Assembly: GCA_963556695.1 (NCBI GenBank)
Contig: CAUWAG010000003.1
Span: 124,001-188,000 of the forward strand
Length of the DNA stretch: 64,000 bases
Direction of reading: 5' to 3'
Origin: Anthostomella pinea
Lineage: Eukaryota > Ascomycota > Sordariomycetes > Xylariales > Xylariaceae
The notes under the pieces were generated by a model. It searched no databases. It saw nothing but the letters and a program-made list of their open reading frames with translations, and was not told where the DNA came from. The position numbers and the translations under genes were made by a program. Within the stretch, counting starts at the first letter, position 1, and every line of letters begins with the position of its first letter. Positions 33,190 through 45,098 of the stretch are shown here, in pieces.

Positions 33190-34932
33190 TCAGGCTCTTT
33201 GCTGGTCCTCGCCAACAGTATACCCTCTCGCAACACCGCTGCGACCCTCTTCAACAACAGTACTGGCTCCCTCTTCTTCGTCTTGGTTGAAGTCGCTGCC
33301 TAGACCTTGCCATGTCCTCTGTGACCTGAGGAACTCGGCGCCAGGACTGGCTTCACCCTTCACTAGGGCCACCTCGCCTATAGCCCGCCTCGTGAGAGAA
33401 AACGAGCCAAGCCCCTGGCCATTGCCACCGTCGCCATTGGGTTGGGCATCAGCCGCAGCAGAACCACGCATCGCCACTCTCATTGGCCGACTATTGCTGA
33501 CGAGCTTGCCGGTTCGCAGGTCAAACACGGGAGGTTCCGATTCTTCGTCGCTTACTCCGCCCTCGACATGTTCAGGTCTGGTGTATGGTCCTTCTCGTAG
33601 CTCCTGCGCCGAGTCACCCTCGGTCTTCGTAGACTCGCTGACTTGGTTCTTCACCCCCTCAATGCCACCCCACCATTCACCTGTCCATATCCTATCCTCC
33701 TCGCGCTGCAGCGCCAGGCCCATCTCAAAGGGCGTGATGACGGGCTTCCACAGACCCTCCTGCTCCACCAGTCCACTCTCCCAGCAGCCGACCACGACCC
33801 AGCCGTCGACCTCGGCAAAGTTGGCCAGCTTGGCCGCATTCAACTTGCCTACGACAATGGTGTAGCTCTTCTTGCCCGCGGCCGCGATCTGGCTCTTCAG
33901 CGTCGAGATGGTGGACATGTAGTTCTTGACCGACAACGTATTCACCAGTATGCCGATGATGGAGGCGGTGGCGAGTCGGATGACGAGTGCGTAGCGCCGG
34001 CGGAGAATAGAGGGTGTCGCGCTCGGGTCTGGAGGACTGGATGTGGTGGTATATGGGGAGGTCGGGGTCGGGTAGATGCGTAGCGAGGCGAGGCGGGATG
34101 AAAGGGTCAGGAGCAGCGAGCTAGGAGGCGTCGATATGTGGAAGAGGTCGTAGTCGTGTAGGTCATCATCAGCTTCTGCCATCGTCCTCGACTCGTGCGG
34201 GAGAAGCTGGCGATTTGGGATGGTTCCTGACGGATCGTGCACGATCTCGGTTGCGACAACACGGGTATACCCCTTCCCTCGGAGTAGTTCACACACGGGT
34301 GCAACATGCTCTTGAAACATGACATCGGCCATCAGGATAACCTTCTGTGCCTTGTTTGGGAACTCGGTCTCGAACGATGCGAGAACTGCCTCGTAGTCTA
34401 GTTTCTGCCTCGTAAAAACGTGTAGGACCGGTATCCGCGAGGTAGGGCTCAGGCACGCGCGTCCATAGTGTACAACCGCGTCAGCATCTGCGTGTTCTGC
34501 CGCTATCTCATCGACGCAGCACGCGCTGTATGATGTATCTGCGAGGATATAAAGCCTTTGCCTCTGGTTCTGCCCCCGATCGCGCACTTTGTTCTTGTCA
34601 TCCACTTGGCCTTTGGTGTTATCCTCGCGCGACGGCTTGTGCTCGGTCTCCTGTGCTGATTCTGCCAGCTTGTCAAGTTCTCTACTCAGGGCACCGACGA
34701 CCCACGGCGCGTCCGGAAGCATGGCGTCGGGAAACTGTAGGGCAATGCGTTTCCATGCCCGCTGCTGAACCTCGGTCGCGGTCCGCGCGATCTCGTAGAC
34801 TTCGAAGAGCTCATCGTCGGGTCTCTGGATTCGTCCCGCCGCCTCGATCACGGATTTTGGAGTCGGGTCTTCGAAGAAGGTATGTTCGGCGGGCGTCGAG
34901 AGAACTGGAGGAGCACTGGATTCGGAGGACAT
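33190..34932 (-). CDS. DPH2: Diphthamide biosynthesis protein 2 (Dph1-Dph2 complex subunit)
   Basis: 580 residues, no intron. With Dph1 it forms the radical [4Fe-4S] enzyme that moves the 3-amino-3-carboxypropyl group of S-adenosylmethionine to the target histidine of elongation factor 2, the first step of diphthamide synthesis in the cytosol. The N-terminal DELFEVYEIAR segment and the block LYILADTSYSACCVDEIAAE followed by HADADAVVHYGRACLSP are family hallmarks. Cys138, Cys139 and Cys160 have the same spacing as yeast Dph2 Cys106, Cys107 and Cys128. The C-terminal domain has VVVGCWESGLVEQEG. The last 60 residues are acidic and low-complexity. A housekeeping gene, it marks this part of the window as core genome. 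Confidence 0.92.
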   Translation of the reverse strand: MSSESSAPPVLSTPAEHTFFEDPTPKSVIEAAGRIQRPDDELFEVYEIARTATEVQQRAWKRIALQFPDAMLPDAPWVVGALSRELDKLAESAQETEHKPSREDNTKGQVDDKNKVRDRGQNQRQRLYILADTSYSACCVDEIAAEHADADAVVHYGRACLSPTSRIPVLHVFTRQKLDYEAVLASFETEFPNKAQKVILMADVMFQEHVAPVCELLRGKGYTRVVATEIVHDPSGTIPNRQLLPHESRTMAEADDDLHDYDLFHISTPPSSLLLTLSSRLASLRIYPTPTSPYTTTSSPPDPSATPSILRRRYALVIRLATASIIGILVNTLSVKNYMSTISTLKSQIAAAGKKSYTIVVGKLNAAKLANFAEVDGWVVVGCWESGLVEQEGLWKPVITPFEMGLALQREEDRIWTGEWWGGIEGVKNQVSESTKTEGDSAQELREGPYTRPEHVEGGVSDEESEPPVFDLRTGKLVSNSRPMRVAMRGSAAADAQPNGDGGNGQGLGSFSLTRRAIGEVALVKGEASPGAEFLRSQRTWQGLGSDFNQDEEEGASTVVEEGRSGVARGYTVGEDQQRA

Positions 34933-35650
34933 GGCGAAGAGAAGGAAGACCAGCGGTTGTCAACCGGCAGTACAACTTGGACTTTGTGGAGGGCAGCTTT
35001 TTCTTGCGACAATGGTGGGGGCGGGGTCGTTCACATTATTTTCATATGCCGCATATGCGGCTAAACAGGTCGGAATGAAGCCCCTTTCTACAGGTGTGGC
35101 TTTTGGTAGCTTTCCCAGATGCTGACAAATCACAAGTCTTGTTGTAATCTATCAGTGGTCTGGGTGGTGCTTGATTAAAAGGTCGGATGGAAAGGATTCC
35201 ATCCGAGATGTATCTAAATACCTAAATTACAGTGGTGAGGTACCTGGGGCAACAAAGGGTTGCCAGGCAGCCTTCATCAGGTAACCACCTCCAACATATC
35301 TGGTGGGGTTACCAGAATACTCCATATGGGTCCATGCACTGGATCCACACAGGTGGCCACCCCGACGTTCATCCATGGATCTGTGACGACTGAACATCCT
35401 ACGGCACCTCTTCTATAAATCAAGGTCTGAGGCATGTATGTACCTGAACGTATCCGAGGAGCTGAACTACCAAGACAGGTTAGATTACTTGACTCATGAG
35501 CGCTTTGAGCACAACAACTTGTTCATAACGGAACGCTTGCGCCGGTCTGTGTCTATACCTGTATATGTGTCTATCTTCTCTACATGTTGCCTCTCTGGGA
35601 ATGGGTGGACAGCCTTTGACCCAACTCGGTATGCGTAAAATCAGAGGCAC
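34933..35650. other. Intergenic region upstream of DPH2
   Basis: About 720 bases holding the DPH2 promoter and the 3' end of the FAT1-like gene. A perfect 14-base palindrome, GCCGCATATGCGGC, lies at 35048-35061, about 116 bases upstream of the DPH2 start. Confidence 0.5.
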
Positions 35651-37714
35651 TTAGAGCTTGACCTGGCCTGCGTTCAGTTGATCCCAGTCACCCTTGGCGA
35701 ACCTGACATAGGTCCCGTTCTTGAGCCAAAAGAGCTCGTCATCGCCAACCTTGACCGGGTCCACGCCCTGTATTCTCAGTTCGTGCTTCTGCTGCTTGTT
35801 CGTGCCCGTACGAGCCAGGTCCAGTCCCTTGCCCACTCGCAAGAAGATGGGCACTGCGTACTTGGGCAGCTTCTTCCTCGCGTGCTCGGCTAACGATCGC
35901 AGAAGAGAGTCGTCGGCTTTCCGTTTCAGAACAACGGCAGCACAGCCTGCCCGTCCGTCGTGGTTCGGGAGCTGTACCCCGTATACATTTGCCTCGTCCA
36001 CGGCGGGATATTTGCCCATCATCTCGCTAACCTCGGTCGTAGCCACGTTTTCGCCCTTCCAACGGAAAGTGTCTCCAATCCTGTCGTGAAAGTATGTACG
36101 ACCCTCTAGATCCCAGCTGATCAAGTCCCCCGACCTAAAATACCCGTCGCCTTTCTTGAGCACGTTGCGGATTATCTTGCTGTTCGTCGCCTTGGGGTTG
36201 TTGTAGTAGCCCTGGAAGTCTTTCTGCATGTCGTCGGGCAGCCGGAACAGCAACTCGCCTATGTCGCCTCGCTTGACTTGGTGGCACAGGCCTGTCTCGG
36301 TATCGCGTACCGGTTCGTCCGTCTCGGGATTTCGTGCTACTATGGCGATCTTCTGCTGCGTGGACAGACCCGTAAGCCATCCGTTGCGCCCAATGGCACC
36401 ACTCGAGAAGTCGTTGCGCGTGTAGTTCCACGTCCCGCTGAAGCCCTCGGTAGCTGCGTAGAACTCGGCGATGTCCTGGATGCCGAACCGCTCGCGGAAC
36501 TTCTCCCAGACGTCTGGTCGCAGGCCGTTGCCAAACGCCAGACGCACATTGTGGCTCTTGTCCATTGCTTCCCCAGTGGTCGGGTCAATCTCAGGTGCCG
36601 CTGCCAAGAGATAGCGACAGGTCTCCCCGACATATTGGATGATGGTGGCATTGTGCTGGCGTACTTCTTTCCAGAACGTCTTTGTGGAGAACTTCCTGCC
36701 AATGGCGAAAGTACACTCGCTTTCCATACACTGCATAAGACCCATAATCGCGGCAGAGCTATGGTACAGCGGCATGGACTATCACCTGGTTAGCTCAACT
36801 GCAAGCCGAATGTGTTGATGGATGCAGCCAAAGGTGGATATGTGAGATGTAGTACCGTGTAGAATATGTCCGAAGGTTGCGACTTTATCCAGTGACCCAC
36901 GAACACGGAAGCCAAGGCTATCTTCGACCAAGAGACGATTGCAGCTTTTGGGAGGCCTGTCGTTCCGGAGGTGTAAATTAGAATGGCCATGTCCCGAGCC
37001 AAGTCGCCCTCCCGGAGCTCATCGGACGGCCGCACTGGCTCTGTGGCGAAAACGTCCGTGACCAACTCAGGTGTTAGAAACTCGATCTTCAAACCACCTA
37101 GCTTCTGCCGGACGCCGTCATCCACGTTGGGCGCGACGTCTGGGTCAACCAACATGAGGACAGCGTTGGCGGTACTGACACAGTGGCACAGCGCCTCTCC
37201 CGTCAGGTTGTAGTTGATGAAGGCTGGTTTCACCCCGATGGACCACAAACCGAAGCAAAGCAGAGCGAAGTGATCCGAGTTAGGGAGGTCCAAGGCAACG
37301 ATATCTTTGGGTTTCAAGTTGAACTTTGACTTTAGGTAGTTGCCGTACTTGAGCGCTGCCTCGTAGAACTGGGCGTAAGTCCACGACCTGTCCTGGTAGA
37401 GGATGAAAGTCCGGTTTGCCGAAGACTTGCTTGTTGCTATTTGCTCTAGCCTGTAGAATGCGCTGCAACGATCCTTCCATTCTCGCATACGGTTTTTCAA
37501 GATAGCCGGAAGCATACCGCGGAGTATGGTCCAGTCATACGAGAGTCCCGTCTTCGCATTGATATACGACAGCCCGGCGGCCGCCGCTGGCACCGAAAGA
37601 GCTAACGGCACTGTCCCGATCACAGTGGATGTTAGCTATAATAACAGACATATTTGAATTTGTCGATGTAGGTATAATCCTGCTACGTTTCGGGAGGTGT
37701 CGCTTACCGGGCAT
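35651..37714 (-). CDS. Fatty acid transport protein / very-long-chain acyl-CoA synthetase (FAT1 type)
   Basis: Three exons on the minus strand: 37714-37708 (ATGCCCG only), 37610-36856 and 36778-35651, giving 629 residues. The seven-base first exon is inferred because splicing at GTAAGC...GGGACAG yields MPVPLALSVPAAAAG, the expected N-terminus of fungal FAT1 proteins; without it no ATG exists in frame. The second join restores DIFYT-SMPLYHSSA. The AMP-binding motif IYTSGTTGLPKAA and the FATP/VLACS motif (YFRSGDLISWDLEGRTYFHD followed by RIGDTFRWKGENVATTEV) are intact. The enzyme activates long and very long fatty acids to acyl-CoA while drawing them into the cell or peroxisome. The C-terminus is QVKL, not a standard PTS1. 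Confidence 0.92.
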
Positions 37715-39060
37715 TTTCTTGCGAGACGCGGGCGCAAGTGTGTCTGCTGTGACCCAGCCCTCTGCCCAAATGTAGAGTAAAGGGAAAAGGTGAAGAAGGA
37801 AGGGAGAAATATGCCCTCTTTTAAGTCACCCAAATGGTAAATAAGAGGTAGGGCTATGAGGCTTAACAGCCAGTCATAGGCTTGGTGAGAGTATGAGGGG
37901 GGCCCGGTTGATCACCACGAGGCCGGGAGAAATCTGTAAAGCTGAGTTGGCAATTACAAGCAAGTGAATGACAGCTGATAAGATTTACCTTTATGTGAAT
38001 GCCAATTCTTCAAGCATAAATATCTTAAACCCCAGGCATCCAGCTCATGCGCCACTCTAAACTCGCGGCCTTCCTGCTGTTCCTGCACGGCTGCGGCGGG
38101 CCCGTAAGCGAGTGAGGTCGGAAGCGGCGTGCTGCGAGGACGGATTCATACGAAAACCAGTGGCACCGGCGCATCCATCATGGTAATAATCCAAGTGATT
38201 ATGGAGTTATGCCGGGGCAGGTAGGTCCAGCAGAAAGCAATGGACGATTGGGGTGTCGGACTTTGGTTCTATATAAAGTAGAATGCTGCGGATGTGCCTC
38301 GGCATCCTGGAAATAGTGGCCCAATCGAGCAGCGCCAGCCAGGGGATACGGACAGTTCAGTCCTAGATAATTATCCCATCCTCCCAGAGGTCACTCCTCC
38401 CATCCTCCCAATTTATACCCGACCTTGGGGCATTTGCTTGCCTGTTTCCTGCTTGCGTGGCTGTGATGACTCTCGCTGAGTCTGAGGTGCTGTCTATGTA
38501 GGACGGGTGGGATTGGAATTTCGTTGCTACAAACACAACCTCCGAGAGTCATCAGTCATACCTCTATGTAGGTACCTATGTGGGTAGGAAGGTAATCCAT
38601 CAAGCTGCAAGCGATACGCACCTCTGTGCCGCAATAGTGTGTCATATTCAAGGTCAAAAATCAAGCCAAAATTCAAAAGGGCAATCATCATCAAGTGCGA
38701 CATAGGTCGATCAGTCTATGGCAGCCGAGGCCCACAGCTGAAGAAGAAGACGGGACCACCCGCATTACAAACCCCCTTAACTAGATAGTCCTCTTATATG
38801 GCTTTCTGTGGTGGGTGATGCACTAAGATGCATTTACCGAAGAGAACCCCTACTGCTGCAATGCACTGCAACCTCATGTACGACGGAGCTGTCATCGCGG
38901 TACCATCTCGTGCATCTCGTACCTCTCGCATCCACTGCAAATGCGCCACAGACACCGTATCTAAGACATTTCGGAATTGGGCAGTGCAGACCCGGTCTAC
39001 CACGCCTCCAGCTGCGAACAATGCTGCCAGAACACCAGCGCAGCTCGAGATAGCATAGCC
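37715..39060. other. Divergent intergenic/promoter region
   Basis: About 1.35 kb between the FAT1-like gene and GPI17. No gene or RNA recognised; short repeats such as CATCCTCCCA (twice, near 38378-38410) are present. Confidence 0.5.
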
Positions 39061-40793
39061 ATGTCTTCTCCGCTTGCCGACCGTCTGGACCATGGTGTTG
39101 CGTCGGGGATCGATGCCTCTGCGAGCGCTCCAGCTGCTGAAGCCGACGACAACCAGGTGTCCAACCGCTCCAGTCAACCACCAGCTGTGCGCAAGCTGCC
39201 GCCGCCCGAGAGCTCGGCAGACACGCGAAGACGGTCTCTCGTCGTCGCATCTTTCTGGTTCATCGTGCTGTGTCTCGGGCTGCCGATATGGTGGAAGACA
39301 ACCACCATATACCGGGCGAATCTGCCCCTGAGCCAGATGACCGACTGGGCTGACGGCAAGGTTCGTCGCAACCTACCCCGTTGATGCACTTTCTCTCTAT
39401 GCCGTTGCTGATACTCCTCTCCCCCTAGACATGCAGCCCGGTGTTCCCTCTACAGGTTTCCGTGGAAGCCCCTGCTTTGCAAGACGGCGAGGCCCAGAAC
39501 CTGATGCGAATAACCCAATACGCCCTCGAGACTATGACCGACTTCCCTGGCTACCGGCTACAACTCGAGATGCCACAGACTACCACCGCAGACCAGACGA
39601 CCGACCCGAGTCGTGAATCGAATACCGCTCTTACCATACGACTGCAACCGGGCGACGTTGCTGCGTCTACTCTCCATCCACATCTGCCTGTCCTCGAGGT
39701 CACGTACCCGCCCAGCTCGATCCCTTCTCCTGAGTCTTCCTCCAACGGCTTTGCGACATATCTTGCCACGCAGCTTCGCTCGACCTTCGCCGAAGAACAG
39801 GCCATCATGTCCTACCTCCTTGCGACATCATCTATACCCTCCGACCAACAACCACAGGGGTCCTCTCTAGATACCACCGAGTCCTTGTCGAAGCGAATGA
39901 CACGGTCGCTGAAATACTCGGGAACATATCACTTGACGTTCTCGCTATTCACGAGCGGTCCTGCTCCCAGCAGCTGGGACATCGAGGCGGCTATCGACCA
40001 ATACATGAAACCCGTGCTGGATATGTTGAAGCCCATCCACAACTTCACAATCGACACCCAGGTACAGCTCTATGCAGCCCCGGGGGTGCACTCACAGGTG
40101 CTCAGCAAGGAAGATCTCTCCTCGTTCATCAACGCAGCTGAGTGGCCACTGTCCCCGGGCATAGGTGGCGCGCCGACGGTCAACTTCGTCGTGTTCACTG
40201 GCAACCAGACCATTGGCATGGACTCGGAGACGGAGACGTCGCAGTCGTGGCTGATTCCACAATGGGGTTCTGTGTATCTTCTGTCGCCACCGCCTGCGAC
40301 CCATGTCCCCTCCGACTTGCTGAAGCAGCCGATCCTGACCTTCACATCCCATCTCCTGTCTCTCCTCGGTACCCCGCAGTCGGGGTCGTTGCCCATGCGG
40401 CTGTCGACGCTCACGCGCATTAGGTCGGCAGACTTGCTGCTACGTGCCTCCTCCTCGCTGGGGTCACTAGCGCGTCTCTCGCTGGCTCTGCCCAGCATCT
40501 CGATTCCGTCCAGTGTCGCTGACGGTGTAGCCAAGTCGATGCACCATCTTGAGCTGGCCTGCGCCAACCTGGGCAGCACCGAGAGCCTCGAGCACGCGCG
40601 CATAGCCGAGGCAGAGGCAGAGCGTGCATTCTTTGAGAAAAGTATGGTCGGCCAGCTGTATTTCCCGGACGAGCACAAAGTGACCGTCTACCTGCCCCTG
40701 CTGGGACCCGTGGGAGTTCCCCTGGTCATGGGTCTACTCAGTGAACTAAAAGCCTGGAGGCAGAGGAGACAACAAAAGGCAAAGCTGTCTTAG
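39061..40793 (+). CDS. GPI17: GPI transamidase subunit (Gpi17 / PIG-S)
   Basis: Two exons, 39061-39360 and 39429-40793, give 554 residues; the 68-base intron uses GTTCGT...CTAG, a slightly weak donor. The protein has an N-terminal cytosolic tail, a membrane segment near residues 60-78 (SLVVASFWFIVLCLGLPIWW) directly followed by KTTTIYRANLP, the family hallmark, a large lumenal domain, and a C-terminal hydrophobic segment (LPLLGPVGVPLVMGLLSEL) before a basic tail. It is a subunit of the ER complex that cleaves proteins at the omega site and attaches the GPI anchor. Fungal wall enzymes such as CRH transglycosidases depend on this complex. Confidence 0.9.
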
Positions 40794-41578
40794 TAAACAG
40801 GCATGTGCCTATCATGGTAGTAATATGATAGCTCTTGATGAGTCTCGAAATCATGCTCAAGCAAGACTTCATCCATCCAGTCTTCAGATCTCACTACCGT
40901 ACTACGTCGGTACTTGGTTGGTGTTTAGCTACCACATTGCACGGCCAGACTGACGGACCAGCACTGGCTAACAAGGTGGTTGGATAAGAACCAGCTGCTT
41001 CCATACGGTACTCATACGTACGTTTTGATATGCAACTATGAATAATCAGTAATCAAGGCGCGCAAAACCACGATCGGGACGGTCGGACGTTCTTCGCGTA
41101 CAAGGACCATTGATTGAACGTGTGACGACCTCGAGTTGCCCACATGGTGCCAAACATCGGCCGTTGTTGGTAGCTCATATGGCAGCCCCTCCCTCATTGG
41201 ATTATGGGATGTCGAGACACCAGATGTCACATGACAAGGACCCCGCGGGTCCCACTTATGTAGCTTGGAAGTACACACAGTGTCCGGAGGATCTGACGGA
41301 TCCATCCTAGACTTAGCTAGAACAACAACGGAACACACAATCATAACATGAGCCTGACACCAGACCTCCAGTCCTCCCGTCCTTCTGGCAGCGCACCGCT
41401 GCGGCGCATGCGGCATGGACTCTATCTTTTATTATTTCATTTGACCGCCTTCTCAGTTCTTAGTTGATTACAGCTCGATCCCTTGTCCTGAATCTTCCTC
41501 TTCCGGCCTTGCTCGCCGTATTCTCGTCTTTTTTGTGAGTTATTGGTCGAGGGTCTGGACATTTCACTAGTCGCCACG
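40794..41578. other. Intergenic/promoter region
   Basis: About 785 bases upstream of the mpaB-like gene. The last 120 bases are pyrimidine-rich. No gene recognised. Confidence 0.5.
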
Positions 41579-43207
41579 ATGAACGTCTCGACGTCCAACT
41601 TCATCAGCATTATGGGTTCCCGCCCGCTGTCAGACCTCTTCGCAACAACGTCGACCGCCGCCGCCTCCTCGTCATGGAAACAATACATCCTCCCTGCCGC
41701 GCTGGGATACATCATACTGTGTCAGGCGCTGCGGTTTCGCCGCGAGAAGGACATGCGCCGGAAGTTCGGATACCCAGAGTCGGACCGTGCAGGGCTGGCA
41801 CGCATGACCAACGACGAGGCGCAACAAATCATCAGTTATATCGCCTCGGCCGAATTTCCCGAGTTCCACGTCACGGCGCTGAATTTTGGGTTATTCAAGG
41901 TGAGTCGTCAGTCTCATTGGACATACGATCGGGTCATCCTATGGCAGTCTAGGGGAGGTGCCCTTGGGAATTTGCTGATGAGAAGTTTCTCGCAGACATA
42001 CGGCGTAGAGACAATCAGTCGGTTGTTGCTTGGCACGAGGAACTTGACGGATCCCGTCAAGAGTCTGAAGAGGTGAGTTGCCCGCGTCGCTGTTGGGTGT
42101 CTAAGGCCTCCTAGTGCAGAGGTGAGATCAGATGGTCTGGGGTGACTGACATACACATGGACACCAACAGATATGAAGACACGGCGGCCATCATTGGCGA
42201 ATTCATGATCAACCCACCTACCTCGGAGCGCGCCATCAAGAGCATAGCGCGCATGAACTTCCTGCACAGCAAGTACATCAAAGACGGCAGTATCTCCAAT
42301 GCAGATCTTCTGTACACGCTGTCTGTTTTCGTGATTGAGCCGCCGCGCTTCATTCGCCTGTACGAATGGCGGACGCTGAACGAGATGGAGTACTGCGCCT
42401 ACGGTGTCTTCTGGAAGTCGGTCGGCGACGCCATGGGGATCGAGTACAAGGGCTTCCTGGCTCGGGAGTCGTGGAGAAACGGCATCGAGTTTGCAGAAGA
42501 CATCACCGCATGGGCAAAGGCTTACGAGGTCGTCGCAATGAAGCCGAGCGCCATCAACAACAAACCGGCTCGGGCGCTCATCCCCATCATCACGTACTGG
42601 GCGCCGTGGTTCGCAGAGCCATTCGTGACTGAGATGGTATGCGTTCTGATGGGCGACAGAGCGAGAGAGGCATTTATGTGGGTGTTTCTGTAGTATTCCG
42701 GGTGCTCCCTCTGGGTTTGACTACTAAGAACGCTGGGCGCATGTCTGGTTCGGCCGGGTCTCTTCGTGTGGTGGGGTGTCATATCCAGCTTGCTGACGCG
42801 CTGGGCATAGGCTACCCGAACCCGGCATTGCCGCGGCCGCGACCGTGTACACGGCCCTCGCGATCCGGCGATTCGTGCTGCGGTACCTGACGCTGCCGCG
42901 CTTCTTCGAGGTTAAGCGCCTGGGCGACCCGGACCCGACCTCGGGACGAATGCACACACGGTTCCCCTACGGAAACTATCCTTACTACATCAAGCCGACA
43001 ATCTGGAACCGCTGGGGACCGAAGGCCTGGGCGGTCTGGCTCTATGGCGGCAAGCTGCCCGGTGACAACCCGGACGAGTACATGCCGCAGGGTTACACGT
43101 TCACGGACTTTGGACCGAAGAACCGGATGGGGCTGGGCGAAGAGGAGATGGAGGTCGATGTTACAAGGATGATGGCTAGTAGCTGGGGAGGTTGCCCTTT
43201 TGGTTGA
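41579..43207 (+). CDS. ER-bound oxygenase, mpaB / rubber-oxygenase-like (DUF2236)
   Basis: Four exons, 41579-41899, 41996-42072, 42171-42677 and 42811-43207, give 433 residues. The N-terminus has one membrane segment (YILPAALGYIILCQAL) followed by FRREKDMRRKFGYP, as in MpaB of Penicillium. Family landmarks are FLHSKYIKDG, DLLYTLSVFVIEPPRFI, YEWRTLNEMEYCAYGVFWKS, PTIWNRWGPKAWAVWL and the final CPFG. Members use a haem or metal centre to cleave C-C double bonds oxidatively; MpaB cleaves the farnesyl chain of a mycophenolic acid intermediate. The substrate here is unknown. Intron 1 is 96 bases with no stop, so a retained-intron form would stay in frame; good GTGAGT and TTTCTCGCAG signals and the family alignment favour splicing. 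A LaeA-like methyltransferase lies 1.9 kb downstream on the same strand, but no biosynthetic core is near. Confidence 0.87.
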
Positions 43208-45098
43208 CTCAGGTGGCTTCAAGATACCTGGTCTCATGTACTGGTGAAGTCTGTCGCCAACCTGACTCTGGCCATGCCCCGCGACCGCTCGAGAGGGCTT
43301 CTGACGAAGGGCAATCGATCATTGTGCTCAAATCTGCACTCGCTCAAATTACAGAGGCAACTAATTCTCAGCCACTTGGATATTTCCGTTTTGATAGATC
43401 ACTACTACATAGCCCCAATGAGCACTTTCTGCCATGCTTCGTCTTCTGCTCATTTCTGCTTCTTGACTCCTCGTATTGCCTCGCGCGTTCATAGGCACAG
43501 GTCAAGCGGAATGAGTTTCTGGTAGGCATCTCAGCCACGAATGTCCATATAGGCCCTCATCCCGCGCTCAGTTCCGCCTTGAGCAGGAATGCTGAAATGG
43601 CCTTCTTGAGTACGCAGCTCTGGCCGAAGAGGTTCGAGCTGGTTAGACAGCTCCCAGCGCATACAAGTTACACTCGCAACGACATTTTGCTTGCTTTTGA
43701 CGCCTTCTTCCCTATCCCTGGCGAGATACCTCTTGTTCCTCGGTCGAGCCGGACATACGCGGAGCGATTTTAATTTGATGCCCAGGTGAGACCCGTGATA
43801 ATTTGGAGTGAACGGACTCGGAACACCACTCTCAGCTTGCAGCTCTCATGGCTTCTAGCTGTGCCTTGTTCAGTCAAACACGCCTCTTTATAGGCCACGT
43901 CATCACATTAGAACACATGGTCTCGTCGATTTCATCTCTGTATAATTTTACCGAGGTCCATAAGAGCATCCATCCATGACGATAACAATTTCTACTCCTG
44001 GCTCCTTCAATCTAGGCCGGGGCTAGCGTCAGATCAGGACGCGAATCAGCCTCAGTCGGTCCACTCGTGTAGGAGGAGGCCCCAGTGCCATGTGGCATGT
44101 GGAACTGGAAATGGCGGTCCCCCTTTGCTTCCACTGTCCAACGCTGAAGGTTACACATCGGAGTATCCTACTGTAAATAGCAATGGCGTCCTCGTGGCTG
44201 TGTGCGCGGTCGAAAGCGTGCAGGAACTCGACGCGATTCAATATACCCGGAGCGGAGATGCTCACTGCTGGATTGTGTTGGTTGCGCACCATGTGTGCGA
44301 ATACGACGAGACACCAACAAGTTACATGGGGGTCTGCAAGACGGGCAACGCGAGACCAACAACCAACAACTGCGATGCGACGGATGCGTTGGCTGCTCTG
44401 CTGGTGCACTGATACGTCCCAGCAGCCCAGGTCGTACTTGCAGGTGTCGGCTGATGGACGATGGTGTACGCAGTATGCATCCTGACTGCCTGTTTTCTGA
44501 CCGAACAGCGACGTCGTAGCGGTTGGTTGACCAGGAAGTCCTTCACCTCCTCGCATACTACCTCATACCTCCTACATACCTTACAAAACTACGGGCAATC
44601 CGACGGGGTCGGCTGTTCAAACTTCAGGCTGTGTGTGCGGGGGCCGGACATGGGGATATGCATGTGTAGCGCATGTCGGCAAAGTAATGAGGCATCCATC
44701 ACCTCTCAACTTTCAAGTCTTCATCAGTGCTGAGTGATCGTATGAGTGGCCAGTCTCGCCAGGGCCCAGCCTAGACCAGGATAGCGACCAGCAGCCAACT
44801 GAGCAGCCAACTGGGCCGGGGTGTCACGGATGCCCGATGCCCCACGAGATGCAGTTGGATTCTGGAAACCTGCCAATGTTTATCCAATATTTGTCCAGGA
44901 CTCCAGTCTGTTCTGACTCCTGGCAGTCCGCTCCGTGTTCCACGAACCCTCTCCGCTGATCATATCATATCGTCCCTGTTGCCGTTTGTTTTAGGACTGA
45001 GGTGCGAGTGTATCTACCCGCGTGAACTGTGTACCTACCCTTGATACATGACGAGGTACCTACCCGTGGACCTCTCACAGTTATTTTAGTAGGCAAAA
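43208..45098. other. Intergenic region
   Basis: About 1.9 kb. Overlapping short frames on both strands, none with domain features. No RNA gene seen. Confidence 0.5.

Noticed and set aside
33287..33865. Forward frames opposite DPH2
   Set aside because: They are antisense to a complete, conserved DPH2 frame and reflect its codon pattern.
35048..35061. Perfect palindrome GCCGCATATGCGGC upstream of DPH2
   Set aside because: A single 14-base palindrome without a second copy or known factor is too little to call a regulatory site; it is mentioned only in the intergenic note.
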